Below, piece after piece: positions 43,946-56,883 of a DNA stretch of 64,000 bases. The stretch lies in assembly GCA_963556495.2 (NCBI GenBank), contig OY747713.1:40913961-40977960 (forward strand), written 5' to 3'. Both the position numbers and the translations under genes were made by a program. The notes under the pieces were generated by a model that was not told the DNA's origin, did no database searches, and worked only from the letters and a program-made list of their open reading frames with translations. How positions within the stretch are numbered: position 1 is the stretch's first letter; each line of letters starts with the position of its first letter. Source of the stretch: Valencia hispanica (lineage: Eukaryota; Chordata; Actinopteri; Cyprinodontiformes; Valenciidae).

Positions 43946-45660
43946 GTAAGTTCATTTCACTTTTGAAAGTTTTCACGTTAGTGACCCCGCGAACCTGCGC
44001 AAATGCTAGCAAGCTAGCCGACTGTCCCGCTATTGATTTTACTGTATAAATACATTTTTAAAAAGTAAAAAAAGACAATCAAATGTACTTCTTTACATAT
44101 TCGTGCGCAAGCAAGTATTTTTTATTTATTATTTTTTATTATTTATATATTATTTATATTTCAATATAATTAGGTAAAAATAGTGTTCTTTATCTTACCT
44201 TCTAATGGAGATGCACTACATGAGAGACATGAGAGACAAAATGAAAGTCACACAACCTTCAACTCATCATGGTATTGGACAGAAATGTCCCTGGTAGCAA
44301 AAAAAAAAAGAAAGTTTATTTTTTTAAAGGGCCAGTGTAAGGCATGATAATGTGGTTTGTTGCCTCAAGGCAACAATAAAAAACAACATACCCAATTGTT
44401 ATTGTTTGACATCGATGGCCAATAAAACCTTGTGTAAATGGCATCTCTGGTTTTTATTTGGCCGCAGTGTGCACAAATTTCACTTGTGTGAAATTCCCTG
44501 AAAATTAAAGTCTGCCTCATACAAGACTTTCACTTTAAGTTCTTTGTCTGAGCCCTTGTGTCGGATGTAACATAGCTGGTCATCTAAGAACAAATACAAT
44601 ATTTATTGAAAAAGTGTTTCACTGGTAAAAAACATACTAATACTTGTAAATGTAACTTATTTTTGCGTAATTATAAATAATATAATATATATAATATAAA
44701 TAATAATGTAGGCTAATGCAGCTTACCTTTTAACACAAAAGTTTGCTGCTCCCCTTCTTAAGTAGGGCTTGTAATTGTCGCAGTTATCTGGAAACTCACC
44801 CCTCAATATGTAATTAACCAATTCCTCTTATCTTTCTAGTTCCATCACTGATTTTCTTAGCTTCTTAAAGGAGTCTGGGTCCTGCTCTTGGAATATAATT
44901 TACACTAATTGATGATTGAAATGGCCCAGCCCCTTAACTCACCTGGGAGCTGTTGTGAGACCTCTGATTGGTTAATGCCCCGTTGCCATCTGTGCTTGAA
45001 GTGGCAGAACTCTTAAAAACAGTTCTACTGAGCTATAATGTTATTTACAGGTGTTTACGGTAAAATCACATATTCTGATGGCTATAATAAATTGTGACCA
45101 ATGTGATACTGGCAATTAGAGGGTCTCATATTATTTTAAATCAGCTCAAACTGTAAGTAGGTGGCAAATCTTATAAAAAACAGTAAGAAGTTCATGCAGA
45201 GAAATGCACACTGTCGGCCCCTGTAGTCACAGATTCTGATGGGTCACAGATTTTGGTGTAACAAAAATCTTATTTCTTAACAACTTAGACAGTGTTTAGG
45301 GTATAAATACAATAAGTTTTAACTTTCAGGTAAATCTAAGGAGAAAAAAAGAAGTAGAGGAATATGAGGATATGTTAATTCCCAAAACACATAAAACCAT
45401 AAGTAACAAAAATCACAACATTTGGTAAATGCAGTATAACCATTTATGGCATTAGCGACAACTTCTATCTATCATCTGGTCAAGACTTACTGTCACATAC
45501 AAGTCTCAAAGTAACACCACTGCTGAAATGAGACATTTTGAACAAGGTCTCTCAATAAAGAACAGTGAAATTGAAAATATAAGAAACTAACAATAGAAAA
45601 TGGGACAAAGAATTTTAAAAGGTCATTTGACTCGAAGCACTTTTGACTCATAACATTCGG
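43946..45660. other. No gene recognised; piggyBac-like palindrome at 44361
   Basis: At 44359-44378 the word ttgttgcctcaaggcaacaa repeats the palindrome found at both ends of the piggyBac region. An 8-bp inverted repeat (aatttcacttgtgtgaaatt) is at about 44475. The rest is AT-rich and unidentified. Confidence 0.4.
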
Positions 45661-45664
45661 TGCT

Positions 45665-46640
45665 CATTCCAAAAGTATCCATACCGTTTGAACTTTGTTA
45701 CATGTCATATTACAGCCACAAACGCGAATGCATTTTTATGTGATTTTTTTGTGAGTGACCCACACCCACTGTGAAGTGGAAGTCAAAATAATCCATACGA
45801 AAATGTGTATTTAGACCCCTTTACTCTGAAACCCTTAAAATAATCCAGTGCAACCAATTGTCCAAAAGTCACCTACTTCGTAAACAGAGTCCAACTGTGT
45901 GTAATTTATTTTCAGTAGAAATGCAGCTGCTCTGTGAAGGTCTCAGAAGATTGCTAGAGAATGTTAACAAACAAACAGCATCCTGAAGACCAAGGGACAA
46001 AGGGATTTGGGGATTTTGTACATGAACATCTCATAGAGCACTGCTAAGGGAAAATTAAGTAGAGAAGGAAGTCCAAAGTAACTCTGGAGCAACTCAGTTG
46101 GGAGAATCTGCTGCATGCCACCAATCTAGGTTTTGTCCATAGCCTTCGTCAAAGGAAATGGCTATAAAAGTCCCATTTCAGGTTTGCCACATGTCATGTA
46201 GTAGAAACAGCAAGCATGTGGACAAAAGTGCTAACTGGTCAGATGGGTTAAAACTATTTATAACCCATGTGCAAAATCTGAAAACTGAAAACACACAGCC
46301 AGAGCTAAAATGGAATGGTTTAAACTTTAGATCAATGCTTATTCGTGTGTTAGAATGTCCTAGTCAAAGTCCGGATCTAAATGCAATTGACACTTTGATA
46401 CAGGACTTAAAAACTACTTTTGTAGACATCTCAGTCCAAACTAACTACTTCCCAAAGAAGAATGGCCAGTAATTTCAGGAAATGTGAAAAACTGGTAGAG
46501 ACATAATCCAAAATACATGCAGCTGCAACTGCAGTTAGAAGTATTTCTACAGAGAATATGGACTAAGGAGAGCTCAATACAAATACAAGTCACTCTTTTC
46601 AGATTTTTATTTGTGGAACATTTTTAAAACCATACATCAT
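45665..46640 (+). mobile_element. Degenerate Tc1-like transposon
   Basis: The left end tccaaaagtatccataccgt and tgaactttgttacatgtcat belong to the fish Tc1 group whose ends begin with a AAAGTATTCATACC-type sequence. The only surviving transposase piece (46290-46420) reads RVLECPSQSPDLNAIDTLIQ, where the catalytic Glu of NPIENLW has become Asp. Everything else is eroded. Confidence 0.7.
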
Positions 46641-47000
46641 TTACCTTCCGCTGTGATGTATTGCTTTGTGTTGGCCTAAAATACTAATGAAACACACAAA
46701 TATGTAAAGAGTTCGAATCGGCGGTAGTCCACAATCAACTTGTATCTCTTCACTGTAATAGAATGTGCGGCCCATGATGGTGGAGTTGTCTGCAAATTTA
46801 ACGATGGCTTTTGATTTTTCTGTTTTGTTTGACTGTTCGATCATAGGGGGGGCCTCGCACAAATCCCAGGGGGGTTACCAGTGTTGAGGTGCAGAATAAA
46901 AGAGATGACATCTTTGATCGGTACCAACTGTGGTGTGCCTGTCAAGAAGTCCAGGATCTAGCCATACACTGATGTGCAGAACTTCATAACAAGTTTGGAT
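46641..47000 (-). mobile_element. LINE RT fragment (Rex/CR1-like)
   Basis: Minus strand: VWLDPGLLDRHTT, LHLNTGNPPG-like bits, then IVKFADNSTIMGRTF, the RT catalytic block in which FADD has become FADN. Two frameshifts in 350 bases. Truncated at both ends. Confidence 0.65.
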
Positions 47001-48080
47001 CGATTCTTCAGTCTTAATTGCATTCATATAATGCATAACTGAGCTGATTCCTACCTTTAAAGGCGCTGGCTTCCTGATGTGTTACTAGCATGTGATCCCA
47101 TTGATAAATGAAGGTCTAAACATTTTACAGAGAAGAGGAAGAGGAGCTTAACCCTCTCACATAATCAAAAAACACGACTGGTACTGTGGTGCAATGTCTG
47201 CCACTAGAGGTCAGGCTTGACCCATGTACTCAGCTACTCGTCTTTAGTGGTCCGGAGTTAACTGTGGACTCCTACAGTGGCTTGGATTTATTCACTCGTT
47301 TATATTCAGAGCAGATTGGGGTGTTACGGAATTACTCTGCGGCTCACATCTAATCTGGTCAAAAAAAACTGTACAGTAAGCCGAGGAAATTTACATTTCT
47401 GAATCTACAATGGCCTAACAACTGCCTTGATTAGGTTTCTGAAGAAGGGACGTAGCGTTCAGTCTGTAACACTTTAGATGATTTCTTAATGATTCATATA
47501 ATATATATCAGAGTTATTTCTCATGAAAGAGGCATGCAAAGGAAAAATCCATCTATAACCTAACCACAAAAATTGATTCCCTTGTCATTCTGTGTGGTCT
47601 GAAATTGGCCAGAGCTATTATGAGAGAGACTGATTTTCTCTGCGCGGTGGAGCGGAACCGTTTCTCCTGGTAGAACCTCCTGTGAGATGTGAACAGATTC
47701 ATAAGAAACAACGCAGCTAAAGTGGCATGTCATCCTTGTGCATTCAGGCAGATATCCACCAAACTATTAAGACTGATGGAGTAATCCAGGCAGATGTTGT
47801 TTCTGCCATATGTATGAGCGCCCAACATCTGCACAACTGCTGCATCACACAGACACCTTTGGCAGTGAAATAAATAAGTAAATAGTGAGGGATTTTTTAT
47901 TTTCCAGATGACATCAAACTTGTAGCAAACTATAATAAACAACATTTTATTTCACCTTTACTGCTACTCCCTGTGAAGGTTTGTAGAAAGCCCAAACATA
48001 AGTTACCATAGCGACAGACCCAGGCAAGAGGTAAATAAGCTTCATCACATTGAAAAATCTTGAATCAGAAGTTGCCTCAC
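47001..48080. other. No gene recognised
   Basis: AT-rich, no supported motif. Confidence 0.4.
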
Positions 48081-48540
48081 TAAACCACTAATTCTGCCCC
48101 ATAATGCAGGCCCCAGGTTTGTTTGCTGTTTTTAAAGCAGCTCATACCCACTTTAAAGTACGGTGGAGGATATTTGATGCTGTGGGCCTGTTTGGTTGAT
48201 TTCTTTGTTGTGGTTAGAGAGCTAGACATCGCAAATAGAGAAACCTGCATGGTGAGCTGAAGAGAAGAACGCTGGGTAATCGAGAGGGACGATCAAAAAC
48301 CCCTCTGTTTGTATCCTGTCACCTGTTCTAATGTTATAGATGACTCAGAGTTGACTTGCCAGGAAAAAGAAATTGGGGTTGTACGGGTAATTTACAGCAG
48401 GGATACCAATTGTAGTGCCACTGATAATCTAAAAAAAAAAACCCAATTATTTTCTAACATTGATTTTTTTTTCTTCCCCCAACTGAATAAATGTATTCAA
48501 ATTAAAGGATGGATTTTTTCTGTTTAGTCCATGTGGGATT
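48081..48540 (+). mobile_element. Eroded Tc1-like fragment
   Basis: KYGGGYLMLWACLV at about 48160-48200 matches the central HGGGSIMLWGCF region of Tc1 transposases. Later parts (48395-48540) resemble the 3' end of such elements. No ends identified. Confidence 0.45.
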
Positions 48541-48544
48541 TATT

Positions 48545-49470
48545 ACTGAAGACATGTCCTGTGGTCTTATGAAAGTAAAATAAAAGTGTTTGTTTGTCCA
48601 TACCGACCATCTCTACATTTTGGAGGAAGGAAAGGGAAGATTGCATGCCTGAGAACACCATCCTAGCTGCCAATCATGGGGGTGGAGACATCATGTTGCT
48701 GGGGTGTTTTACTTTAGGAGGAACTGGTGCACTTTTTAAACAGGATGTCATGAAGTTAGGTATTTGTGTTTGAGTTTTAGTTGGTTCTTTTCCTTATTTA
48801 GTTTTCTTATCATGTTAGTTTATTCCTTGTTTTTGTTGTTTATTTCTGGCACTTCCTTGTTTCCATGTTTGTTCCTGCTCTTAGATATTTTCACCTTTTT
48901 GTTTCTGTGTCCACCTTTCCATTTGTGTTTCCCTAGTTAAGTCATCTTTGTTCATTTATTCCTCCAGTTTTGGTTTCCTTGTTCTCCAGAGTTCCCTTAA
49001 GTTTTCACTTAGATTCTTAGATAAAGTATCTTAGTTACTGTCTAGTTTGTTCTTCTTAGAAATTTTAGGATTGTTTTCTGTTTCTTATGTCCACTCATTT
49101 CTGCACTCTGCATTCCTTCCCAGCTATTGATTGTCTTCACCTGCTCTTCTCAATTAGTCCTTAGCCTTTTCTCTGTCACTTCCTCACTCCCTCCTCAATA
49201 TAAATTTAGCTCTCATCCTGTCTCTACTCGCTGGTTCGTCGTCAAACTTTCCCGTCTGGGGTCCTGTTTTTCCCTGTTGCTTCCTGAGTTTTGTAAGTTC
49301 ATATTTCTTGTTTTTGTTCTGTTGTAATTAAATCCTCCTTGTTTTACTTTGCTGCATTTTGGTCCTTTTAATTCTCAAACATGACAGAGGAAGCATGGGC
49401 CCAAATTAGTCTTTCAAATAGACAATGACCCTCAGCATAACAACAAGTTATTAGCAGTGTCCTAGAAAAT
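48545..49470 (+). mobile_element. Tc1-like transposase fragment split by an insertion
   Basis: Plus strand: CMPENTILAANHGGGDIMLL then GCFTLGGTGALFKQDVMK (48640-48757) and, after an insertion, GPKLVFQIDNDPQHNNKL-like sequence (about 49395-49450) with the second catalytic Asp. Both parts fit one transposase, so the insert came later. Confidence 0.65.
48760..49385 (+). repeat. T-rich element inserted in the Tc1, ends CATGACA
   Basis: A T/C-rich 620-bp insert lies between two parts of one transposase. The word catga occurs at both edges (gtcatgaag and acatgacag), a possible short target duplication. It shares its end with 26330-26822. Confidence 0.5.
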
Positions 49471-50964
49471 ACCGGGAAAATTTTATAGTCTCACCATATC
49501 CTAAGGAAATATGTGCATTGTAAAAATAAAAAAATATTTTTCTAAAAAATCTGATATTTAGCATTTAAAAATAGTTTTGGTAAATCTTGCTGGCCTAAAA
49601 CAGGAAAGGTTTAGTTAGACTTGGGGAAAGAAAGTTTATGTCATTTTATACATCTTTTTATAGCTCTTAATTTTAGCCCAAACCATTTTCACAAGAAAGC
49701 CAGTCACATGAAATACTCCAAACTGAGGTGTGGTGATGAATATAAGTGGATGCAATTAGAGGAACATTTGTGCTTTATGGAGTATAAAATCAATGAACTG
49801 TCCAGTTCTACCATCTGTTACTGTGCTGCTATTTTGTTAAGAGACGTGATGATTTTCTTTTGGCAGCGTATGTTACTAAGTGATAGATCTACCCCTCTTT
49901 CTTTTCTACAGAGGGGATCTTCAAAGTGCTTCACTTGTAATGCAAACTAAAGCTCGTGTTAGCTAAGCCAGAGAATAAAACAATTTTATGGCTCTTAATA
50001 GAGGATAAACCAAGTAGATCTTGTCTGATGGTTGAAGGAAGCAAAATGACTGTGATGCTTCTACTTCCAGTAGCCTCCCAAACATGGTTGACAGGGTGTG
50101 AATCAAATGAAGACCAATAAGAAAAATGTCTGCCATCAGTTATTGAGGTAGAATTCACATGAATTAATGTCTGTGCTCTGCTGGGGGTTAAACCTTCAAA
50201 TACCTCTCGGCTTCACTCGCTCCTCATGAATGGCCTTGGAGGATTTATGTTTTGTGTTAAGTAAGGCTGAAGCTACTCGTGTTATCTCACTCCATCAATA
50301 GCAAATACATTACCAATATCTAGTCGCTGCAAGCACACTATTAATTTACCACGACCTGTCCCTACAGGGGCAGAATGATTGTTGGAGGCAACAAGGTGTA
50401 TCTGCTTACCCCTCTCTGGGACACGATGTCGCTGCTGGGGGATCAATGCCCATTGAGCGCGGGGGGAAAGAGGGGGCGGGCAGACGCCCAAAGCAGCCAG
50501 CAGGAGGAAGCCCTCCACCTCGGCTCGAGTGACGCTGTCACCTAAGAGGTCCCAGCAGGCCCTGCGGAGACAAAGAAGGATGGGCCGCCTGATGCTGGAG
50601 CCATGTCCTTTCACGCAACAACATGGGCCTCTGTCCCTCAAAGGTTGAAGAGGACACAGGTAATGGATATTCCGGGCTCCAGTTCATGACAGGAAAAACC
50701 TACTGCCTCAGACAGTTAATCGTGCGTCAGAGATTGGGGTATTTATACTTGGAGCGATGCAGAGGCTCTGACGCTGTCGTTTAAAAAAGATGGAAGGAGC
50801 ACTTTTAGTTTCTGAATGCATGTGCAGTGAAAAGTCCAAACACTGAATTCAGAACATTGCTGCAGTCTGCCTTGTTGCTGGTGTGAAAGGAAGCTTCTGC
50901 CGAACAGGGTTCTTACACAGTCTGAGAAAGTCTGGAAATAATGGCAGAAGAAAGTAAGAGTACA
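49471..50964. other. Mostly unique sequence, unidentified
   Basis: 50230-50740 is GC-richer and not obviously repetitive, with an open minus-strand frame of 119 codons (50282-50641) that matches nothing I know. It may be a conserved non-coding region or an exon of an unrecognised gene. The rest is AT-rich. Confidence 0.3.
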
Positions 50965-51310
50965 GTGGATCCCTGGTATTCGCAGGGTTAGGGACCACAA
51001 CCACCCATGAACAGCTAAAATCCACAGCTACTTGAGACCCCCGTTAAAAACACTTGTAACTGCCTATTTAAATAGTTCAAATATGAAATATATCTTAATA
51101 TGGATTAATACACACAGCAGAAACCATTTTAGTACTAGCGCAGAAGCTAACATCCACGCTCTTCCTGGATTGGCTGCTTTGCAAACGCCAGCAAATAGAT
51201 TGTCAAGCAGCATTGTGCGTAGGTATCTCAGCTTCCTAAACTGCATTTTCTTTTGAATATTTTAGACACGCTCTACAAAAAAAATCTGCGAATATACGCG
51301 GCTCCCCTGA
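50965..51310 (+). repeat. Dispersed repeat starting CAGTGGATCCCTGGTATTCG
   Basis: Starts gtacagtggatccctggtat and ends aatctgcgaatatacgcggc. Fragments with the same start are at 20805 and 60890. Family name unknown to me. Confidence 0.55.
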
Positions 51311-51738
51311 ATATAATGTAAACTACTCTTTGCTATCTGATCCAATCCAATCTGTTCCAATTTGATATTGATATGGATCAGTGCAATTAAAAACTGTTGT
51401 TTTTTTTAGCTGTTACCTTAATTACATGACGCGACACTGGGAGGGGTCCCAGTTCACCGCAGGAAACAGTATAAACCCTTTCAGACCTAAGTCTTAAAAT
51501 GGCTGTCTGGACTTTTCCCACCTATTTTAGCTGTAAAAAGGGCAAACGATGTTAACCGATTAAATCAGGTTTTGGACGTACAAATTGATTTTTAAGAAAT
51601 TCTATAAGAATTGAATCAGAGAGTCAATTTTTTTTTAAACACAGCACTACTTTGATATAATTTTCTTTTTCATTATATCAAATATTGAGACAAAAAGCAA
51701 AAAGAGGAGAGATGTGTAAGGAGTCGAATAGTGTATAG

Positions 51739-52158
51739 CAGTGTTTCCCAACCTCACACTATAACAATCATAAGGCACACCAGTAAAACAAAAATATAAT
51801 AAAAAGTATGTTTATTGAAATGTAATGAAAATTTTGTCTCAATTTAATCAAATTAGTTGCTCAGTGTGAAAGCTGGGCCTGTTTAGTTGAACACAAAGCT
51901 GATCTTCTTGCGATAACTGAAAAATAGTACTGCCCCCTAGTGGAAGAGAATGTAATTGTTCTGCCTGTCACTATACCCCGCTGTCTTTGAGTTTCATCCA
52001 TCCATTGTCTATACCCGTTCATCCTTACAGGATCGATGGGGGTCCCTGGACATGTCCCCTATTACCCATCACGTGAAATTGGATAATCTTCCACGAAACA
52101 CTCGATGACTGCTCTTGATACTCATGTGCCGCGGCACAGTGGTTGGGAAACGCCGCTG
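51739..52158. mobile_element. hAT-type MITE, older copy
   Basis: The left end is cagtgtttcccaacc (51739) and the right end ggttgggaaacgccgctg (52158). It encloses part of the dispersed repeat also seen at 57822 (catccattgtctatacccgt). The target duplication is not clear. Confidence 0.6.
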
Positions 52159-53417
52159 TGTGGTCCTGTTCTCTAACCCTACCTGTACGTTTCCAACCTC
52201 CCTCTGCTTCAGTCATTCATATTCAGCTATGATCTTCAAAACAACAAATAATCTTCAAATTGTTGCTGCTGACTGACAGCCTAGAAAAATATGCACTGTT
52301 CTAGCCCAAAACGGTTCATGATCATTAGTGTACCTCGGCTATAAGATGTCCAGCCGACATCTTTAAATCCCGCTAAAATCCACAAACTAAAACATCAGCA
52401 ACTGCGCTTGAAAGCATTTCCAGCCAACCTTTCGACAAAGGTCAAAAGATGATTGGAGCTAAAATCGACAAGCGTTTGCTAAAGTAGACGCTACACAGCT
52501 GGTGGGGCTTCTAGCGGCGCACATACCTCATCATTTATATTTGAACGGCAGAAATGCCTTTTCCTTTCTTTTTCATCCAAGTCACAAAGGAATCGTGGCT
52601 AAATCTCTTCCCAGAGCATTTAAGCTTTACAGGACACGTTTGAAGAAACACTCCAGGTCACACATCCCGGTCCCTAAATAGAAATAGCTCAGAACGAGAG
52701 TTGTCAAGAATGGTGCGTTTTTGGTTTTTTTCTTGCTGCGATGTGTTATTTAGAGCGGAAAGCAGACAGGAAGAGGCTTTCAGGATTTTCTACCGTGTGC
52801 ATCAACAAATGGGGGGGTTAACACAAACTCAGGAAATCAAGCTGAAGTGTAGAAGCCCATCAGCATCCTTCACAAGCTTTTTGTCAAGAGTGCAAGGAAT
52901 CAAAGCGACTGACTGGCAAAGAAACGACAACAGAAGTCTTGCCGTAGTCATCTTCAGAAGGAGATCTAGACGAGCCTGATCCATCTTGGAGCTCAGTAAC
53001 GTTGATGTGCATCTTTTTTCCCCCCCGTTTTCTCTCTCTTTTTAGGAATGAGAGTTTACATTCGGATGACTTTGAAATTTGTGTTGGACTAAAACAACCC
53101 CCAGCAGTGGGCTACTGATGAACCGGAGCTTTGACATCAGTCAAAGCGGTTCTAGCAAAGTTGATAATGAAATACTTTGCTGTAAGAGCATGTTGGAGCT
53201 ACTATCAAAACTGTGCTGTTTTCACTAAAGAAGAGGATGATGACGAGAATAATTCTAATTAAAACCATGTTTTATAGGGACATTAGGCTTTAAAGCACAC
53301 ATCTGACAGTGATACAAATAATAAAGCCCTCTCATATTGCTGAAAACTAAGTTAACAAACTGCAAAGGACAAAAGTGGCTTTAGAGCCCCTCAGCATTCG
53401 GTCCTGGCAGCTTAGCC
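52159..53417. other. No gene recognised
   Basis: A 92-codon plus-strand frame (52701-52979) has no recognisable domain. No repeats identified. Confidence 0.35.
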
Positions 53418-53761
53418 CAGTGGTTCCCAGCCTTTTTTCCTTGAGGACCCCCTTGTCTGTGTCCAAGACAAGCCTGAACCCCCACCAGCCCGAACTCCTA
53501 CCCGCACACATGCACTGAAAGTGATTAATTACAAACTTTTGTTTACAAAAATTAAACAGCAATCGTAGGCTTTTGTTCTTCTTCTTGTTTTGCACTGTAG
53601 GATTAATAGACAATTTTCTTTTTTGTCTTTTGGATGAATGTAATATTTACAAATATAATTTTGTTAACTTCACAACCTCAGCACAGACATAGTTGTGGGA
53701 ACGCCTTGCAATCTCTAAGAACCCCCTTGTCGGGTCCTGGACCCCAGGTTGGGAACCGCTG
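53418..53761. mobile_element. hAT-type MITE, 344 bp
   Basis: Ends cagtggttcccagcc (53418) and ggttgggaaccgctg (53761) are inverted repeats with one mismatch. The flanks gcttagcc and gcttaggc are an 8-bp target duplication with one difference. Internal gaggacccccttgtctgtgt is typical of this fish MITE. Confidence 0.85.
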
Positions 53762-54651
53762 GCTTAGGCAAACAGCTTCCGGTGGGTCTGGTTGCCTTGC
53801 GGCGGCGGTGGCAGATTTTTCCCTATAAAGAAAAAAGGAAACTGGTGCAAAATTGACTATTAAAATAATGGTATGACGGAACTTATTTGTAGGTTGGAAC
53901 CAGAGGAACCAAAGCAACAGCGACAAATAAATCAAAACACTTTTTTTTTTAAATTGCTCCTAATTAAAATAACCTGATACAAAAAAAAATGTATCTCACG
54001 ATCCGTTGGACTTGGGAGTTTAGTTTGATTCTTCTGGGTGTGTTGTTTCATCTTGTTTTTGCATTTATTCCTGTGTCCTTCGTCACTAGTGTTACTTCTA
54101 CTGTTGGTTCTCTCAAAAGTACATCAAGAGACTGAAGGGGAAAAAAACCAAAAAAGCAAACATGACACCTGTATCTGATAGTGCAGCCTTCAGTTGGTTC
54201 GTTTATTTATTGATGACATACTGTACCTTTTCGCTGGACAGTTCAAGAACATGGACCCTCCCCATAAACTCAGTCTCCTCTTGTCTTCTTGCCACGTTCT
54301 TTTATATGCTTGAATGACGCAGATAACAATGGTTCTCATCCAACTCCGTGATAAACACCAGATGTTCCTTATCAGATGTGGACACGTGTAACAATGAGGC
54401 ACTGTTATATGTATATTTCAGACATTTTTTGATTTATGCAAGTAAAAACACTCATGAAAAGCACAATTAAACAGCAACTGGATTTTCACTTCGTTTATTT
54501 TGGTATAGTAGTGTTTGTCTTTTTTCGCAGGCCCCATTTTATCATTGTTTCTGTAAAAGGCATATGGATATGAATAACTTTCAGTATTTCAGTAAATGAT
54601 TAAACTACAATATCGTAAAAGCAAACCGGTAAAGTACTATAACATAAAGGT
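53762..54651. other. No gene recognised
   Basis: AT-rich sequence. Confidence 0.4.
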
Positions 54652-54950
54652 TCAGGGGTCTCATTTATAAAGCTTGCTTACGCACAAAATGCAACTTTCT
54701 ACGCCAAGTTTAGGATTTATAGTAAAAAAAACGTGGCGGAAAAATGTGCGCAACTTTAAGCACACTAAGGATCTTGCTTGCGCACTTATGTGGACACAGA
54801 GGACACTGACAGCGCGGCAGGAGAGAGATGGCTAAAATGGGAATTTAAGCCACAATTTCAAACTTGTAGAGCTTTGCGCACACAGACACACAACCAGCGG
54901 TCACCCCCCATCCCATGTCTGAGCTGAGAATAGAAATGAAAAGCTGAATG
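54652..54950 (+). repeat. DNA-transposon end (CAGGGGTCTCATTTATAAA type)
   Basis: Starts caggggtctcatttataaag at about 54653, followed by tacgcacaaaatgc and gcgcaac/gcgcactt words, a terminus I recognise from fish genomes. The other end is not evident. Confidence 0.45.
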
Positions 54951-55164
54951 AAAATGTGTTGCACATCAGAATCATATCACAATATGTTCATATGTTTTTA
55001 TGTCTTCAGATTATGTAGAAATTGCACTTACTGGTGTATGAATTGTGTGTAGTACGAATACTGCAGCGTGCCCTACATAATGCTGCACAATGGATGCTCT
55101 CGCTCATTAAAGATCACGCCACTAGCATCTGGATGGGGGACCTGATGTAGATTCCTTAAAGCAG

Positions 55165-55680
55165 TCCTATTAGATCTATGTGCTGAACTGGACCCGGTGT
55201 TGGATCTACTGACCCGCTGGAACCGTCCATCCCGTCCTCCGGTCTTCTTCTTATTGATGTCAGGAACGCTGCTGCATCAACGCTGCGACACTTTGCAGCT
55301 CTTCCGTTTGTTTGTGACCCCAAATCAATATTTTGCAAGGATGATACTTTTTAAAAGTAGACTTAAAACGCACCTTTTCTGTCAGGCTTTAAATATCTAG
55401 GTTAGTTTTATTTGTTTTAATAATTTGCTTCTTTTAATAATTATGCTTTAATAAATCCCAGTCTTATTGTTGCTACAAGAAGTAATCATATAGGCCTAAT
55501 TGAAACTTTATTGTTCTTATCTTTTTCAGAACTTGTGCTGCTTTTATTATAAATGTTTTAAAATCTTTTTACTCTCTTCTTCTTTTTCTTTTTGCAACTG
55601 TATTTTTGTCTTTTAATGTGAAGCACTTTGGCTGCCTTCGGCTGAGTAAAGCGCTGACTGAGTGATTGATTGAAATAAAA
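55165..55680 (+). mobile_element. L2-type LINE 3' end
   Basis: Plus strand: CDTLQLFRLFVTPNQYFAR, ILFKSRLKTHLFCQALNI then stop, the very C-terminus of an L2 ORF2. It is followed by an AT-rich 3' UTR ending gtgaagcactttggctgcct. Confidence 0.65.
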
Positions 55681-56640
55681 CAGTTCACCGTGCCTCTACC
55701 AGCCTGCAGCTGTCTCTGCGGAATTACTTTCTCCGCCTCTCGGTTGCCATGGTTACCTGTGAACCGCCCCATATTAGCTGGCTTAAGTGGATGGAGAATA
55801 TTCAAAATAAAATAAAAAATAACCAAAAGATCATATTAGACAAACTGGCTTTGCGATATAAAGCATCTAGTGCTCTAAAGCTGCAATGACAACTTCTGAC
55901 ATCAACTATAGAGCACTGCTCTGATGAAATGATCTTGGGCTGATGTTGAGCTGACCAGTTACAGGCGTGTGCTCTCCGTTTGGTTCGACGGATAGTTAGA
56001 AAATAGGGTTCTACTCCGTGCGTCCTTGTATAGGTTACGGAGAGACCTTGCGTTGACGGATAATAGCGTTGCGTCTATCCGTTCCGACCTTGACGTGTAA
56101 ACTAGGCTTTAGGGTTAACCGAGCCCAGCCCCCTAAAGTAGCAGATGCCCATGAAAACTGCAGAGGGCCTGGGATGGATGTGGATATCTGCCAGTGCAGG
56201 CCACAACCCGTGTCCCACTGTTGTCGAGCCGCCCCCATTGTAGCCCACAGTACCAGGCGATGGGCAACCCAGTCCCTTTTCACCAAACATCCTCCCACTC
56301 CACCCTACCTGATGTTCTAGCCAGTATCTGGTTAGATTAGAATAGATCATCAGTTCATAGTGTAATTTGCTCAGATATTGCTCTCGAATCAAAAGCTAAC
56401 CTAATTTAACACGTTCAGTTTAGTCCGAATTTAAAAAGGCCAAGGAGCATTCAAACTGACAATCAGCAATTTGCATTCTTTGAGAACACCTTGTTTTTTT
56501 GTTTTGTTTTGTTTTTTACCCCAGCCTTTCTATCTACCCGTCACTCAACTGTCTGTCTGGCTTTCCTGTTCAGCATCCTCTGTCAATTACCAGAGAACAG
56601 AAACAGGGGTTGTGTGGAAGTGTGCAGAGGCTGCGATGTA
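55681..56640. other. No gene recognised
   Basis: 56030-56310 is GC-richer with words like ttgcgttgacggataatagc that suggest a transposon end, but no element can be delimited. Confidence 0.35.
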
Positions 56641-56883
56641 CAGTGGGGCAAAAAAGTATTTAGTCAGCCACCAATTGTGCAAGTTCTCCAACTTAAAAAG
56701 ATGAGAGAGGCCTATCATTTTCATCATAGGTATACATCAACTATGAGAGACAAAATGAGAAAAACAAAATCCAGAAAATCACATGGGCTGATTTTAAAAA
56801 GGATTATTGGCAAAAATAAGTATTTGGTCAATAAAAGTTCATCTCAATGCCTTGTTATATACACTTTGTTGGCAATGACTAAG
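56641..56883 (+). mobile_element. Tc1-type transposon, left end only
   Basis: After TA it begins cagtggggcaaaaaagtatt, then gccaccaattgtgcaagttc, a very common fish Tc1 terminus. The sequence continues for about 240 bp through the terminal repeat to aatgccttgttatatacact and then leaves the family, so the transposase and right end are missing. Confidence 0.8.

Noticed and set aside
50282..50641. 119-codon minus-strand frame as a gene
   Set aside because: No recognisable domain, no splice context and frames open on both strands; kept only as an unidentified GC-richer region.
52701..52979. 92-codon plus-strand frame as a gene
   Set aside because: No motif or supporting splice sites; composition like random sequence.
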